In this document: in pieces, positions 1 through 8,821 of the stretch
How the letters are laid out: each line of letters starts with the position of its first letter
Numbering within the stretch: position 1 is the stretch's first letter
Source of the DNA: CAYVQZ01 sp964453435
GTDB lineage: Bacteria > Abyssobacteria > SURF-5
Assembly: GCA_964453435.1 (NCBI GenBank)
Contig: CAYVQZ010000010.1
Location: 24,407-88,406, forward strand
Direction of reading: 5' to 3'
DNA length: 64,000 nucleotides
Notes under the pieces: model-generated
Seen by the model: the letters and a program-made list of their open reading frames with translations, nothing else
Database searches by the model: none
Told to the model about the DNA's origin: nothing
Program-made: the position numbers and the translations under genes

Positions 1-2
1 AC

Positions 3-1088
3 GGCGTGGTCTCGGAAAAGCTGAAGTTCGAGTTGGCATGCGAGGTGTTTGAACACACCGCGACGTATGACCGCGCCATCGCCGATTACCTTTCATCAAT
101 AAAAGCAAGGACCGAAAGCAAATACCCGAAGACATTGAACCTCACCTTCCGCAAGGAAGCGGAACTGAGATACGGTGAGAATCCGCATCAAACCGCAGCG
201 TTCTACGTTGACCCGCGCGCGAAGGAGCCCAGTGTTTCGACGGCGAAGACGCTCCGCGGCAAAACGCTCTCCTACAACAACATCCTCGACCTCGACGCGG
301 CAATAGAAATCGTGAAGGATTTCTCGGAAGCCGCCGCTGTGATTATCAAACACACAAACCCGTGCGGGGCAGGTGTCGGAAAGGATATTCGCGAGGCGTA
401 TTCGCGGGCTCTTCTCGGCGACCCCGTCTCCGCGTTCGGGAGCATCGTCGGACTGAACCGCAGGGTGGAGGCCGCGACGGCAGAGCTGATAGCTCGGCCG
501 AACACGTTCGTGGAGGCCATCATAGCGCCGTCGTTTTCCGAAGAAGCCCTCGAGATACTGACAACGTCGCAGTGGTGGGGCGAAAACCTGCGGGTGCTGG
601 CAACCGGCGAACTCACGGAAGAGCGCGACGGATATCCGAATATGAGACGAGTGGTCGGCGGCTTGTTGCTCCAGGATTTCGACACGGCCACGCACAACAA
701 GTCGGAGTTCAAAATTGTTACGAAACGCGCCCCCACCAAGGCGGAAATGGAAGACCTCCTTTTCGCGTGGGTGATTTGCAAGCATGTCAAGTCGAACGCG
801 ATTGTCTACGCCAAGGGCTTGACCGTTTTCGGCGTCGGCGCCGGCCAGATGAGCCGTGTCGACGCGAGCATGATCGCCGCGCACAAGGCCAATGGCCGCG
901 CGCAGGGCGGAGTGGTCGGCTCGGATGCGTTCTTCCCGTTCCGCGACGGCGTCGACGCGGCCGCCGCCGCCGGGATCAGGGCCGTCATTCAACCGGGTGG
1001 GTCCAAGAAGGACGATGAAGTCATCGCGGCGGCGAACGAGCACGACATGGCCATGATATTCACCGGAATGAGGCACTTCAAACATTGA
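3..1088 (+). CDS. purH: PurH C-terminal part: AICAR transformylase/IMP cyclohydrolase (5' end outside window)
   Basis: Bifunctional enzyme of the last two steps of de novo IMP synthesis: formyl transfer to AICAR, then ring closure. The frame is already open at the window edge, and about 361 residues of a protein usually near 520 are present. What remains is the inter-domain linker (FEHTATYDRAIADYL) followed by the AICAR-transformylase domain, with RYGENPHQ, the KHTNPCG motif near residues 114-120 and the C-terminal QPGGSKKDDEVIAAANEH stretch. The N-terminal IMP cyclohydrolase domain lies upstream. purD follows 40 bp downstream and then purE, so this is a purine biosynthesis unit. The identification rests on multiple conserved motifs; only the 5' boundary is unknown. 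Confidence 0.96.
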   Translation, partial: GVVSEKLKFELACEVFEHTATYDRAIADYLSSIKARTESKYPKTLNLTFRKEAELRYGENPHQTAAFYVDPRAKEPSVSTAKTLRGKTLSYNNILDLDAAIEIVKDFSEAAAVIIKHTNPCGAGVGKDIREAYSRALLGDPVSAFGSIVGLNRRVEAATAELIARPNTFVEAIIAPSFSEEALEILTTSQWWGENLRVLATGELTEERDGYPNMRRVVGGLLLQDFDTATHNKSEFKIVTKRAPTKAEMEDLLFAWVICKHVKSNAIVYAKGLTVFGVGAGQMSRVDASMIAAHKANGRAQGGVVGSDAFFPFRDGVDAAAAAGIRAVIQPGGSKKDDEVIAAANEHDMAMIFTGMRHFKH

Positions 1089-1128
1089 TATTCCAACGCT
1101 CGACTCTCGTTCAAAAGGGGAGAATCTC

Positions 1129-2412
1129 ATGAAGGTCCTTGTTGTGGGGGGGGGCGGCCGAGAGCACACACTCGTGTGGAAAATAAGCCAGAGTCCCCTT
1201 GTCGAGAAGCTTTTCTGCGCTCCCGGCAATGCGGGCATAGCCGAACAGGCGACGTGTGTGAGCATCGGAGCGACGGAAATCGATAAGCTGGCGGATTTGG
1301 CAAAGAACGAGCGTATCGACCTGACGGTCGTGGGACCCGAAGCGCCGCTTGTCGAGGGAATCGTGGACCGGTTCGAACAGGAGGGCCTGAAGATATTCGG
1401 ACCGAGGCGCGAAGCCGCGATGCTTGAAGGGAGCAAGGGGTTCGCGAAAAAACTGATGGCGAAGTACAACATTCCTACGGGAACCTTTCAGATATTCTCC
1501 GACGCCGACGAGGCTGTCGAGTTCATTCGTGACATGGGTCCCCCTCTTGTCGTCAAGGCCGACGGGCTTGCCGCCGGAAAGGGGGTGACCGTTGCGTTTG
1601 ACGAGGAATCCGCGATAAAGGCGGTGAAGGAGTGTCTCTGTCAGGGCGCATTCGGGAAAGCCGGCACCCGCGTGGTGCTCGAAGAATACCTCGAGGGCGA
1701 GGAAGCCTCGGTGCTCGCGTTCACCGACGGCGCGAGAATTCTGATGATGCCGTCGTCGCAGGACCACAAGGCGATTTACGACGGCGACAAGGGGCCGAAT
1801 ACCGGGGGGATGGGCGCCTACTCGCCGGCTCCCGTTGTCAGCGATATGCTCATGGAAAAAATAGAAAAACAGATCGTAAGGCCCATAATCGAGGCGCTCA
1901 GACAGGAGAACTGCGAGTACCGGGGTGTCTTGTATGTCGGACTTATGATATCAGAGGCGACTCCCCAAGTGCTGGAATTCAATGCCAGATTCGGCGACCC
2001 CGAAGCTCAGGTGGTCGTTCCCCGGCTGAACAGCGACCTCGTGCCCATCCTGATGGCATGCGCGGACGGGAACCTGGGCAAGGTGAGGGCCGAATGGACC
2101 GATGAAGCGGCCGTCTGCGTGGTGCTCGCCTCCGGCGGTTATCCGGGAAAGTATGAGAAAGGGAAGCCGATAACCGGCCTCGAGGCCGCATCGAAAATCC
2201 CCGGCGCCATGGTGTTCCATGCGGGCACCGCTCTCAAGGACAAGGCTGTCGTGACAGACGGGGGACGCGTGCTCGGCGCCACCGCCCTTGCAAAAGATAT
2301 TCCCTCGGCGATACAACGAGCCTACGAGTGCGCCGACACCATCGACTTCGAGGGGAAATACTGCCGCAGAGACATCGGAAAAAAGGCTTACGCGAGACTG
2401 GGGAAAGGGTAG
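1129..2412 (+). CDS. purD: Phosphoribosylamine-glycine ligase PurD
   Basis: Catalyses ATP-dependent ligation of glycine to phosphoribosylamine (GAR synthetase), step 2 of purine synthesis, in the cytoplasm. The 427-residue length is normal for the family. The N-terminal GGGGREHTL nucleotide-binding loop is at residues 7-15, the ATP-grasp segment VVKADGLAAGKGV is at about 140-152, and the NTGGMGAYSPAP and EFNARFGDPEAQ motifs follow. A GGGGAG ribosome-binding site sits just before the ATG. purE starts 2 nt after its stop, so the two are probably translated from one mRNA with purH. Confidence 0.98.
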   Translation: MKVLVVGGGGREHTLVWKISQSPLVEKLFCAPGNAGIAEQATCVSIGATEIDKLADLAKNERIDLTVVGPEAPLVEGIVDRFEQEGLKIFGPRREAAMLEGSKGFAKKLMAKYNIPTGTFQIFSDADEAVEFIRDMGPPLVVKADGLAAGKGVTVAFDEESAIKAVKECLCQGAFGKAGTRVVLEEYLEGEEASVLAFTDGARILMMPSSQDHKAIYDGDKGPNTGGMGAYSPAPVVSDMLMEKIEKQIVRPIIEALRQENCEYRGVLYVGLMISEATPQVLEFNARFGDPEAQVVVPRLNSDLVPILMACADGNLGKVRAEWTDEAAVCVVLASGGYPGKYEKGKPITGLEAASKIPGAMVFHAGTALKDKAVVTDGGRVLGATALAKDIPSAIQRAYECADTIDFEGKYCRRDIGKKAYARLGKG

Positions 2413-2414
2413 AC

Positions 2415-2933
2415 ATGCCGAAGCGTGAGAAGAAGACGACGCCGGTGCTCATCTTCATGGGGAGCGACAGCGACCACGAAGTCATGCGCGAGGCGGCGGC
2501 GGCGCTTGAGGAATTCGGTGTGCCGTGCGAGATGAGAGTGTCCTCGGCCCACAGGTCGCCAAAACGAACGGCTGCGCTTGCGGAGAAGGCGGAAGCGAAC
2601 GGCGCGAAAGTGCTCATCGCCGGAGCCGGAGCCGCCGCGCATTTGGCGGGGGTGATTGCGGCTCATACAACCCTCCCGGTCGTCGGTGTCCCGATTGACT
2701 CGTCCCCCCTTCGCGGAATGGACGCGTTGCTGGCAACCGTTCAGATGCCCGGAGGCATTCCGGTGGCCACAATGGCCGTCGGAAAGGCGGGCGCCCGGAA
2801 CGCCGGCTTGCTGGCCGTTCAGATACTAGCGCTGAGCGACTCCCGGTTGCGCGCAAAGCTGTCACGCTATAAGAAGAGGTTGGCGAAGGCCGTGGAGGAA
2901 AAGGATCGCAAACTTCAGAGAGCGCCGAAGTAG
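2415..2933 (+). CDS. purE: N5-carboxyaminoimidazole ribonucleotide mutase PurE
   Basis: Class I PurE, which isomerises N5-CAIR to CAIR in purine synthesis; it normally works with PurK, which is not in this window. The ATG at 2415 is chosen because it begins the conserved N-terminal strand (VLIFMGSDSDHEVM) only 2 nt after the purD stop. An upstream in-frame extension would lie inside purD. Conserved elements are GSDSDHEVM, SAHRSPKR, AGAGAAAHLAGVIAA and the QMPGGIPVATMAVGKAGARNA loop. The lysine/arginine-rich C-terminal tail (about residues 145-172) is longer than in many homologues. End of the pur group; a GC-rich gap of about 125 bp separates it from trpD. Confidence 0.97.
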   Translation: MPKREKKTTPVLIFMGSDSDHEVMREAAAALEEFGVPCEMRVSSAHRSPKRTAALAEKAEANGAKVLIAGAGAAAHLAGVIAAHTTLPVVGVPIDSSPLRGMDALLATVQMPGGIPVATMAVGKAGARNAGLLAVQILALSDSRLRAKLSRYKKRLAKAVEEKDRKLQRAPK

Positions 2934-3059
2934 AATCTCTTCCAAACAATTCGCGCGCACTATCCGCGCGCAGGGAGGCAGGAACCGGTTTCGCAGGCGC
3001 GAATTCATTCGTACCCATCGAAGGTCTGGCACACTCAATGAGTGCGAGTCGGAAACGTT

Positions 3060-4070
3060 ATGCTGAAGGAATTCATTAGAAAAGCTGCCACGGGCAAGAA
3101 CCTCACCATCGAGGAAGCCGCATCCGCGATGGACGAAATCATGACTGGACGGGCCACGCCCGCTCAGATCGCGGCATTCCTCGTCGCCATGGCGATGAAG
3201 GGTGAGACTATCGACGAGATTACCGGCTGCGCCTCCATTATGCGAGAAAAAGTCATCAGGCTGAACCCGCGGCGCAGACCGCTGATCGATACCTGCGGCA
3301 CCGGGGGGGACGGAGCCAACACATTCAACATATCAACCTGCGCCGCCTTCACGGTTGCGGGGGCAAGTGTGGGGGTCGCCAAACACGGGAACCGCGGTGT
3401 TTCAAGCAAATGCGGAAGCGCTGACGTGTTGCAGGAACTTGGAGTCCACATCGAGGCCGAAATGGCGGCGGTCGAACGGTGTATCGACGAGACGGGGCTC
3501 GGGTTCATGTATGCCCCCTTGTATCACGGCGCGATGAAGCACGCCATCGGGCCCCGACGGGAGATCGGCATACGCACCGTATTCAATATCCTCGGGCCAT
3601 TGGCTAATCCCGCATTCGCGGAAGCGCAGGTTATCGGCGTTTATAATTCGGCCCTCGTCGAGCCGCTCGCGCACGTCTTGAACAATCTCGGCACCCATCA
3701 CTCGTTCGTGGTCTCCGGCCTCGATGGCTTGGACGAAGTCACCACATCCGCCACCTCATTGGTCGCCGAAACGGAAAACGGACACGTGAGAATGTACGAG
3801 TTCGACCCCGCCGAGGTCGGCCTCGAACGCTCGCGTCGGGAAGACTTGCTGGGGGGCGACCCCGTCACCAACGCAAAAATCATCGAGCAGGTTCTCGAGG
3901 GGAAGAGGGGACCTCGCCGCGACATCGTCATTCTCAACGCGGCCTTCGCTCTCATGGCCGCAGACCAGGCGCAAACCGTTTCGGAAGGTATCGAAGTTGC
4001 CTCCCGCTCCATCGATTCGGGAGCAGCGCTGGAAAAACTTCGTCTCTTGCGAGAGGTGTCGGCACGTTGA
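3060..4070 (+). CDS. trpD: Anthranilate phosphoribosyltransferase TrpD
   Basis: Transfers phosphoribose from PRPP to anthranilate, the second step of tryptophan synthesis. About 336 residues, typical length. The PRPP-binding glycine-rich motif DTCGTGGDGANTFNIST begins near residue 78, followed by VAKHGNRGVSSKCGSADVLQELG and the GPLANP motif near 185. The ATG at 3060 is preferred; a GTG 18 nt upstream would add six residues and cannot be excluded. First gene of a trpDCFBA run. The trpE and trpG genes for anthranilate synthase are not here, so the pathway is split. Its stop overlaps the trpC start by 4 nt. Confidence 0.97.
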   Translation: MLKEFIRKAATGKNLTIEEAASAMDEIMTGRATPAQIAAFLVAMAMKGETIDEITGCASIMREKVIRLNPRRRPLIDTCGTGGDGANTFNISTCAAFTVAGASVGVAKHGNRGVSSKCGSADVLQELGVHIEAEMAAVERCIDETGLGFMYAPLYHGAMKHAIGPRREIGIRTVFNILGPLANPAFAEAQVIGVYNSALVEPLAHVLNNLGTHHSFVVSGLDGLDEVTTSATSLVAETENGHVRMYEFDPAEVGLERSRREDLLGGDPVTNAKIIEQVLEGKRGPRRDIVILNAAFALMAADQAQTVSEGIEVASRSIDSGAALEKLRLLREVSAR

Positions 4071-4846
4071 TACTCGACGATATAATCGAGTACAAGCGCG
4101 GTGAGGTGGAAGCGGCAAAAAAGCGGGCGCCTCTTTCGACAATCCGGGAAAGCCTCGAAAAACGCGAACCGGGCTCCTTTCGGCGCGCAATCGGTTTCGC
4201 CGACCATATCTGTCTGATAGCGGAAATCAAGAAGGCGTCTCCCTCGCGCGGGCTCCTCTGCGAGGACTTCGACCCTGCGAGGCTTGCCCGGATATATGCG
4301 TCGAACGGCGCCTCGGCCATATCGGTATTGACCGAGGCGAGATATTTCTCGGGGGAACCATCCCACCTGCGCGAGGCCAAGCGCGCTTCCGGCTTGCCTG
4401 TTCTGAGAAAAGACTTTATTATTGATGAGTACCAGGTTTGGGAAACCGCCGCCATGGGCGCCGATGCGTTGTTGCTCATCGTGACCGCGCTGGACGAGAA
4501 GAGATTGAGCGAATTCAGCGCGGTGGCGACCCGGCTCGGGCTTGATGCGCTCGTCGAGGTCCACGACCGGTCGCAACTGGAAACGGCCTTGCAAATCGGG
4601 GCCCTGACAATCGGTATTAACAACCGCGACCTCAAGACTTTTGAAACGGACCTTCAGGTAACACTTGAACTGGCGCCCCGAATTCCTCGCGACCGCGTGA
4701 TTGTCAGCGAAAGCGGGATTCATACGGGCGACGATGTCGCAAGGGTGCGGCAAGCCGGAGTCCATGCAATCCTCGTTGGCGAGGCGCTGGTGACGAGCGG
4801 CGATTTACCGGCGAAAATGAGGGAACTGACGGGTGGTACGGGTTAA
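4067..4846 (+). CDS. trpC: Indole-3-glycerol-phosphate synthase TrpC
   Basis: Converts CdRP to indole-3-glycerol phosphate. 259 residues with a (beta/alpha)8 fold. The N-terminal LDDIIEYKRGEVEAAKKR is typical of the family, then LIAEIKKASPSRGLL (catalytic Lys in the first strand), VLRKDFIIDEYQVWE, GINNRDLKTFE and ESGI. The start is TTG, overlapping the trpD stop (TTGA), which implies translational coupling. It also overlaps the next gene, trpF, by 14 nt. Confidence 0.97.
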   Translation: MILDDIIEYKRGEVEAAKKRAPLSTIRESLEKREPGSFRRAIGFADHICLIAEIKKASPSRGLLCEDFDPARLARIYASNGASAISVLTEARYFSGEPSHLREAKRASGLPVLRKDFIIDEYQVWETAAMGADALLLIVTALDEKRLSEFSAVATRLGLDALVEVHDRSQLETALQIGALTIGINNRDLKTFETDLQVTLELAPRIPRDRVIVSESGIHTGDDVARVRQAGVHAILVGEALVTSGDLPAKMRELTGGTG

Positions 4847-5459
4847 GATTTGTGGGATAACCAATGTCGCCGACGCCGCGTGGGCCATCGACAACGGGGC
4901 GGACGCCATCGGGTTTGTCTTCGCCGAGAGCCCTCGCCGTATATCGCGCGAGCAGGCGCGTGAGATTCGTTCGCATGTGCCGCCGTTTGTGTCGATGGTG
5001 GGGATTTTTGTGGAACCCGACCCACAAGAAGCGCGAGAACTCATCGATGCTATCGGACTGGATTACGTCCAGCTGTATGGGAAAGCGGAAGAAAGGTTTC
5101 TGCAGGTGTCCGGGCTGAATCCGGGAAGGCTGATTCGCGCCATCTCGGTGGGTTCCGAAGCGGACTTGGCAAATATCGGGGCCAGCGATGCGGAGATTAT
5201 TCTGCTGGATACGAAGGTAGAGGGAATGGCGGGAGGCACCGGCAAGGTGTTCGACTGGAAAATCGCCGCCAAAGCGAAGCAGTATGGAAGACGGGTCATC
5301 CTCTCGGGGGGGTTGAACCCTGACAATGTTTCGAAAGCAATCGAGTCGGCCTCACCCGATGCGGTCGACACATCGAGCGGGGTCGAGTCGTCACCCGGCA
5401 AGAAGGACCCCGAGAAGGTGCGCGAATTCATATGGAGGGCAAAGGGATATGTTACCTGA
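4833..5459 (+). CDS. trpF: Phosphoribosylanthranilate isomerase TrpF
   Basis: Amadori rearrangement of PRA to CdRP, the step between TrpD and TrpC. 208 residues. The protein opens with the hallmark VKICGIT (catalytic Cys near residue 7), then GADAIGFVFAESPRRIS, YVQLYGKA, LLDTKVEGMAGGTGKVFDW and LSGGLNPDNV, ending with the DAVDTSSGVE phosphate-binding segment. The GTG start at 4833 is fixed by the VKICGIT motif. It overlaps trpC by 14 nt and trpB by 11 nt. Confidence 0.97.
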   Translation: MVRVKICGITNVADAAWAIDNGADAIGFVFAESPRRISREQAREIRSHVPPFVSMVGIFVEPDPQEARELIDAIGLDYVQLYGKAEERFLQVSGLNPGRLIRAISVGSEADLANIGASDAEIILLDTKVEGMAGGTGKVFDWKIAAKAKQYGRRVILSGGLNPDNVSKAIESASPDAVDTSSGVESSPGKKDPEKVREFIWRAKGYVT

Positions 5460-6639
5460 CAGCGGGGGTCACTTCGGTCCGTACGGTGGCAAATATGTGC
5501 CCGAGACGCTCATGTCTCCGCTTTGGGAACTCGAAGAGGCCTACCTGCGATACAAAGAAGACCCCGATTTCAAAAGGGAACTGTCCTATTATCTTACCGA
5601 ATATGCGGGCAGGCCCACCCCCCTCTTTTACGCGGAACGCATGACCGAACAGCTGGGGGGCGCCAAGGTGTACCTCAAGCGAGAGGACCTGTGCCACACC
5701 GGCGCGCACAAGATTAACAACACCATCGGGCAGGCATTGCTCGCGAAACGGATGGGGAAAAAGCGGGTAATCGCAGAGACCGGAGCCGGCCAGCACGGGG
5801 TGGCGACAGCGACGGTCGCGGCGCTGTTCGGCCTCGAGTGCGAGATATACATGGGCGAAGAGGATATGCGTCGCCAGGCGCTGAACGTCTTCCGGATGCG
5901 CCTCTTGGGCTCTACCGTGACTCCGGTCAGCGCCGGGAGCATGACGCTGAAGGACGCCATCAGCGAGGCCATGCGCGACTGGGTGACGAACGTGCGCACG
6001 ACGCATTATATCCTCGGCTCCGTCCTCGGCGCGCATCCGTATCCAATGATGGTTCGGGATTTTCAAAGGGTCATCGGCGTCGAGACCCGCGAACAGATTC
6101 TGGAACGCGAGGAGAAACTCCCCTCGCTCCTGACCGCCTGTGTCGGCGGTGGAAGCAATTCCATCGGGCTCTTCTTCGAGTTTCTGAATGATGAGGGAGT
6201 CAAGATGGTGGGAGTGGAAGCCGGCGGACGAGGAATCGAATCGGGCGAGCACGCGGCCCGTTTTGCCACCGGCAAGCTGGGGGTCCTCCAGGGTTGCATG
6301 AGCTTTGTGCTGCAAACCAATGAGGGACAAATAGATTTGACGCACTCCGTCTCCGCCGGGCTCGACTACGCCAGTGTGGGTCCCGAGCACAGCCACCTTC
6401 GGGACGCAGGCAGAATCGAGTACACGATTGCGACGGACGAGGAGGCGCTCGAAGCGTTTCAATTTCTGAGCAAGACGGAAGGCATCATCCCGGCACTCGA
6501 AAGCGCACATGCGGTCGCATACGCCATGAGAGTTGTGCCCGCGATGGATAAATCTGACATAGTCGTTATCAATCTCTCGGGCCGCGGAGACAAGGACGTG
6601 CAGGTGGTGTCGGAAATACTCTCGAAGAAGGAACATTGA
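5449..6639 (+). CDS. trpB: Tryptophan synthase beta chain TrpB
   Basis: PLP enzyme that condenses indole with serine to give tryptophan, forming the alpha2beta2 complex with TrpA. 396 residues from the ATG at 5449, preceded by a GGAGGG ribosome-binding site; an in-frame upstream extension would sit inside trpF. The GHFGPYGGKYVPETL start is classical TrpB1. The PLP lysine is in REDLCHTGAHKINN, with AETGAGQHGVATA, the GGGSNSIGLF phosphate loop and EHSHLRDAGR following. Overlaps trpA by one base (TGATG). Confidence 0.98.
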   Translation: MLPDSGGHFGPYGGKYVPETLMSPLWELEEAYLRYKEDPDFKRELSYYLTEYAGRPTPLFYAERMTEQLGGAKVYLKREDLCHTGAHKINNTIGQALLAKRMGKKRVIAETGAGQHGVATATVAALFGLECEIYMGEEDMRRQALNVFRMRLLGSTVTPVSAGSMTLKDAISEAMRDWVTNVRTTHYILGSVLGAHPYPMMVRDFQRVIGVETREQILEREEKLPSLLTACVGGGSNSIGLFFEFLNDEGVKMVGVEAGGRGIESGEHAARFATGKLGVLQGCMSFVLQTNEGQIDLTHSVSAGLDYASVGPEHSHLRDAGRIEYTIATDEEALEAFQFLSKTEGIIPALESAHAVAYAMRVVPAMDKSDIVVINLSGRGDKDVQVVSEILSKKEH

Positions 6640-7439
6640 TGACGAACCGGGTAGTCGAGAAATTCGAATCACTGAAAGACGCGGGGCAAACGGGGTTTAT
6701 CGCATATATAGCCGCGGGCGACCCCAACCTCGATGTGACACGAAAGCTGGTAATCGAGTTCGACCGGCTCGGGGTGGACTTTGTGGAACTCGGCGTCCCG
6801 TTCTCGGACCCGCTCGCCGACGGGGTGGTCAATCAGCGAGCGGCGGAACGCGCGCTCAAGAGCGGAACAAGCCTTCGAAAGGTTCTCGATTCGGTCGCCG
6901 AGATTCGAAAGGTCTCGGAAATACCGATTATCCTCTTCACGTATTTCAACCCTGTCCATTATATGGGGTTGGAAGAGTTTGTGGCGAAGGCTCACGAGTC
7001 GGGCGTCGACGGAGCCCTCGTGCTGGACCTGCCGCCCGAGGAATCGAAGGACTACAAGGCGCTCATGGACACCAAGGGGCTCTGCACCGTGTACCTGCTT
7101 TCGCCGACGAGCACCGATGAGCGCATCGACCTCATCTCGAGGTTCAGCGTCGGCTTTATCTACTATGTCTCGAGGGAAGGCGTAACGGGGATGCAGGAAA
7201 AGATGGCGGGTGGGATATCTTCGATGGTCGAGAAAATACGGTCGCGTTCGGGTAGCCCCGTGGCCGTCGGTTTCGGAATCGCCACCCCGCAGATGGCCGC
7301 CGAGGTGGCCGGGTACGCCGACGCCGTTGTGGTCGGCTCGGCAATCGTGAAGAAGATAGAAGAAAAAGGCACGGCCCCGGACGTGGTCGAACATGTGTCG
7401 GGGTTTGTCTCGGAGCTTGTGAAAGCGGTGAAAACATGA
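6639..7439 (+). CDS. trpA: Tryptophan synthase alpha chain TrpA
   Basis: Cleaves indole-3-glycerol phosphate to indole and glyceraldehyde 3-phosphate and channels indole to TrpB. 266 residues, usual length. Visible motifs are the catalytic Glu in VDFVELGVPFSDPLADG (residues about 46-62), the catalytic Asp in VDGALVLDLPPEE and the phosphate-binding GFGIATPQMAAEV. The ATG at 6639 overlaps the trpB stop; a TTG one codon earlier is possible. Its stop overlaps the pmbA start as ATGA. Confidence 0.97.
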   Translation: MTNRVVEKFESLKDAGQTGFIAYIAAGDPNLDVTRKLVIEFDRLGVDFVELGVPFSDPLADGVVNQRAAERALKSGTSLRKVLDSVAEIRKVSEIPIILFTYFNPVHYMGLEEFVAKAHESGVDGALVLDLPPEESKDYKALMDTKGLCTVYLLSPTSTDERIDLISRFSVGFIYYVSREGVTGMQEKMAGGISSMVEKIRSRSGSPVAVGFGIATPQMAAEVAGYADAVVVGSAIVKKIEEKGTAPDVVEHVSGFVSELVKAVKT

Positions 7440-8782
7440 GCCGGAAAACCGACGAAAAGTTGGTGGCGCTCGCAATCGAGGCCGCGCTTGCGGCCGGCGC
7501 CAGCGAAGCGGAAGGATTCTTCGTCCGCTCGAGCTCGACGACTGCCGAGACCAGCGGTGGGAAGGTCGAGACGGTGAACGTCAGGGAGGCCGCGGGAATC
7601 GGCATCCGCGTCATAAGCGGTGAGCGGCTTGGTTTCGCGCACACATCCGACCTCGCCGAGTCCCAGGTCGAACGAGTGGCAAAGGAAGCCGTCGCGAATG
7701 CGGAATCCGCCTTTCCGGACCCGTACAATCGGCTTCCCGAGCCGACCGGCGCGTACGCTGACATAGAATACTTTGACGGTGATTTGGCCGCGCTCGGCCT
7801 CGAGAGCCGCATAGAAAAGGCTTTGCTGATGGAGTCGGTGGCGCGGTCGTTCGACAAACGGATAACCAAGGTGCGCCAGTCGACTGTCGCAGACAACAGT
7901 TTCGAGACATATCTCGCCAGCAACAAAGGGATTTCGGTCTGGCGAAGGGGCACTTCATGTTCGGCAAGCGTGCTGGTGGTGGCGGAGTCCGACGGTGACG
8001 CGCAAATGGGCTGGGAGATGGACCATACGTTCTATTTCGACAAGCTGAGCGTCGAGCCGGTTGGCCGGAAAGCCGCACAGCGGGCAGTCGCCCTGCTCGG
8101 GGCGTCGCAGGTGGAAACCACCAAGGTTCCCATAATACTGGACTCTCCCGTCGCCTGCGAGTTCCTCGCCGCTGTCGGACACGCTCTCATGGCCGACCAG
8201 GTGCAGAAACGTAAATCGTTCTTCGCGGGAAAAGTCGGCCAGAAAGTGGCCAGTGATACGGTGAACGTTGTCGACGACGGCATGCTTGAGAACGGATACG
8301 CCCCCTCGCCGGCGGATGGCGAAGGCGTCGCTTCCCGGAGGACCGAACTGATTCGGGCGGGCGCGCTTCAGGGATTCCTCCACAACACCTATACCGCCGC
8401 GAAGGACGCCGTTTCATCCACCGGCAACGGGGTAAGGTCTTCTTACAGCGCGCTGCCCGAGGTCGGACCAACGAATTTTTATCTCGTTCCCGGTGTCGCC
8501 GGCCGGGAGGAAATCATCCGCAGTTGCTCGCGGGGTTATCTGGTGATGGACGTTATGGGAATGCATACCGTTGACATGGTTTCCGGAGATTTTTCGGTCG
8601 GCGCGAGCGGCCTGTGGATCGAGCGCGGAAAAATAACAGCGCCCGTTCGCGAGACGACCATTGCCGGCAATGTGAAAGATTTTCTTGTTCACATTGAAGC
8701 CATCGGCAATGACCTGAAGTTTTATGGGCGCTTCGGGTCCCCGACCATTTTGGTAGCCAACATTGTTGTAAGCGGCAAGTAG
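7436..8782 (+). CDS. pmbA: TldD/PmbA (TldE) family modulator of a metalloprotease
   Basis: 448-residue member of the TldD/PmbA family. In characterised systems, TldD and TldE/PmbA form a heteromeric zinc protease that trims peptides such as microcins and degrades the antitoxin CcdA. Family features seen are RVISGERLGFAHTSDL near residue 60, the GNGVRSSY region, a NFYLVPG strand and the C-terminal MGMHTVDMVSGDFSVGASGLWIERGKITAPVRETTIAGNV block. No HExxxH metal motif of the TldD type is present, so it is the PmbA/TldE-like partner; TldD must be elsewhere. The ATGA overlap with trpA means it is co-translated with the trp genes, though no metabolic link is obvious. Confidence 0.92.
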   Translation: MSRKTDEKLVALAIEAALAAGASEAEGFFVRSSSTTAETSGGKVETVNVREAAGIGIRVISGERLGFAHTSDLAESQVERVAKEAVANAESAFPDPYNRLPEPTGAYADIEYFDGDLAALGLESRIEKALLMESVARSFDKRITKVRQSTVADNSFETYLASNKGISVWRRGTSCSASVLVVAESDGDAQMGWEMDHTFYFDKLSVEPVGRKAAQRAVALLGASQVETTKVPIILDSPVACEFLAAVGHALMADQVQKRKSFFAGKVGQKVASDTVNVVDDGMLENGYAPSPADGEGVASRRTELIRAGALQGFLHNTYTAAKDAVSSTGNGVRSSYSALPEVGPTNFYLVPGVAGREEIIRSCSRGYLVMDVMGMHTVDMVSGDFSVGASGLWIERGKITAPVRETTIAGNVKDFLVHIEAIGNDLKFYGRFGSPTILVANIVVSGK

Positions 8783-8821
8783 CCGAGACTTCCCCCCTTT
8801 AAAGGAGAAAACAGAAAAGGC

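Noticed and set aside
96..1472. Minus-strand frame across purH/purD
   Set aside because: It crosses two unrelated well-supported genes and has no domain.
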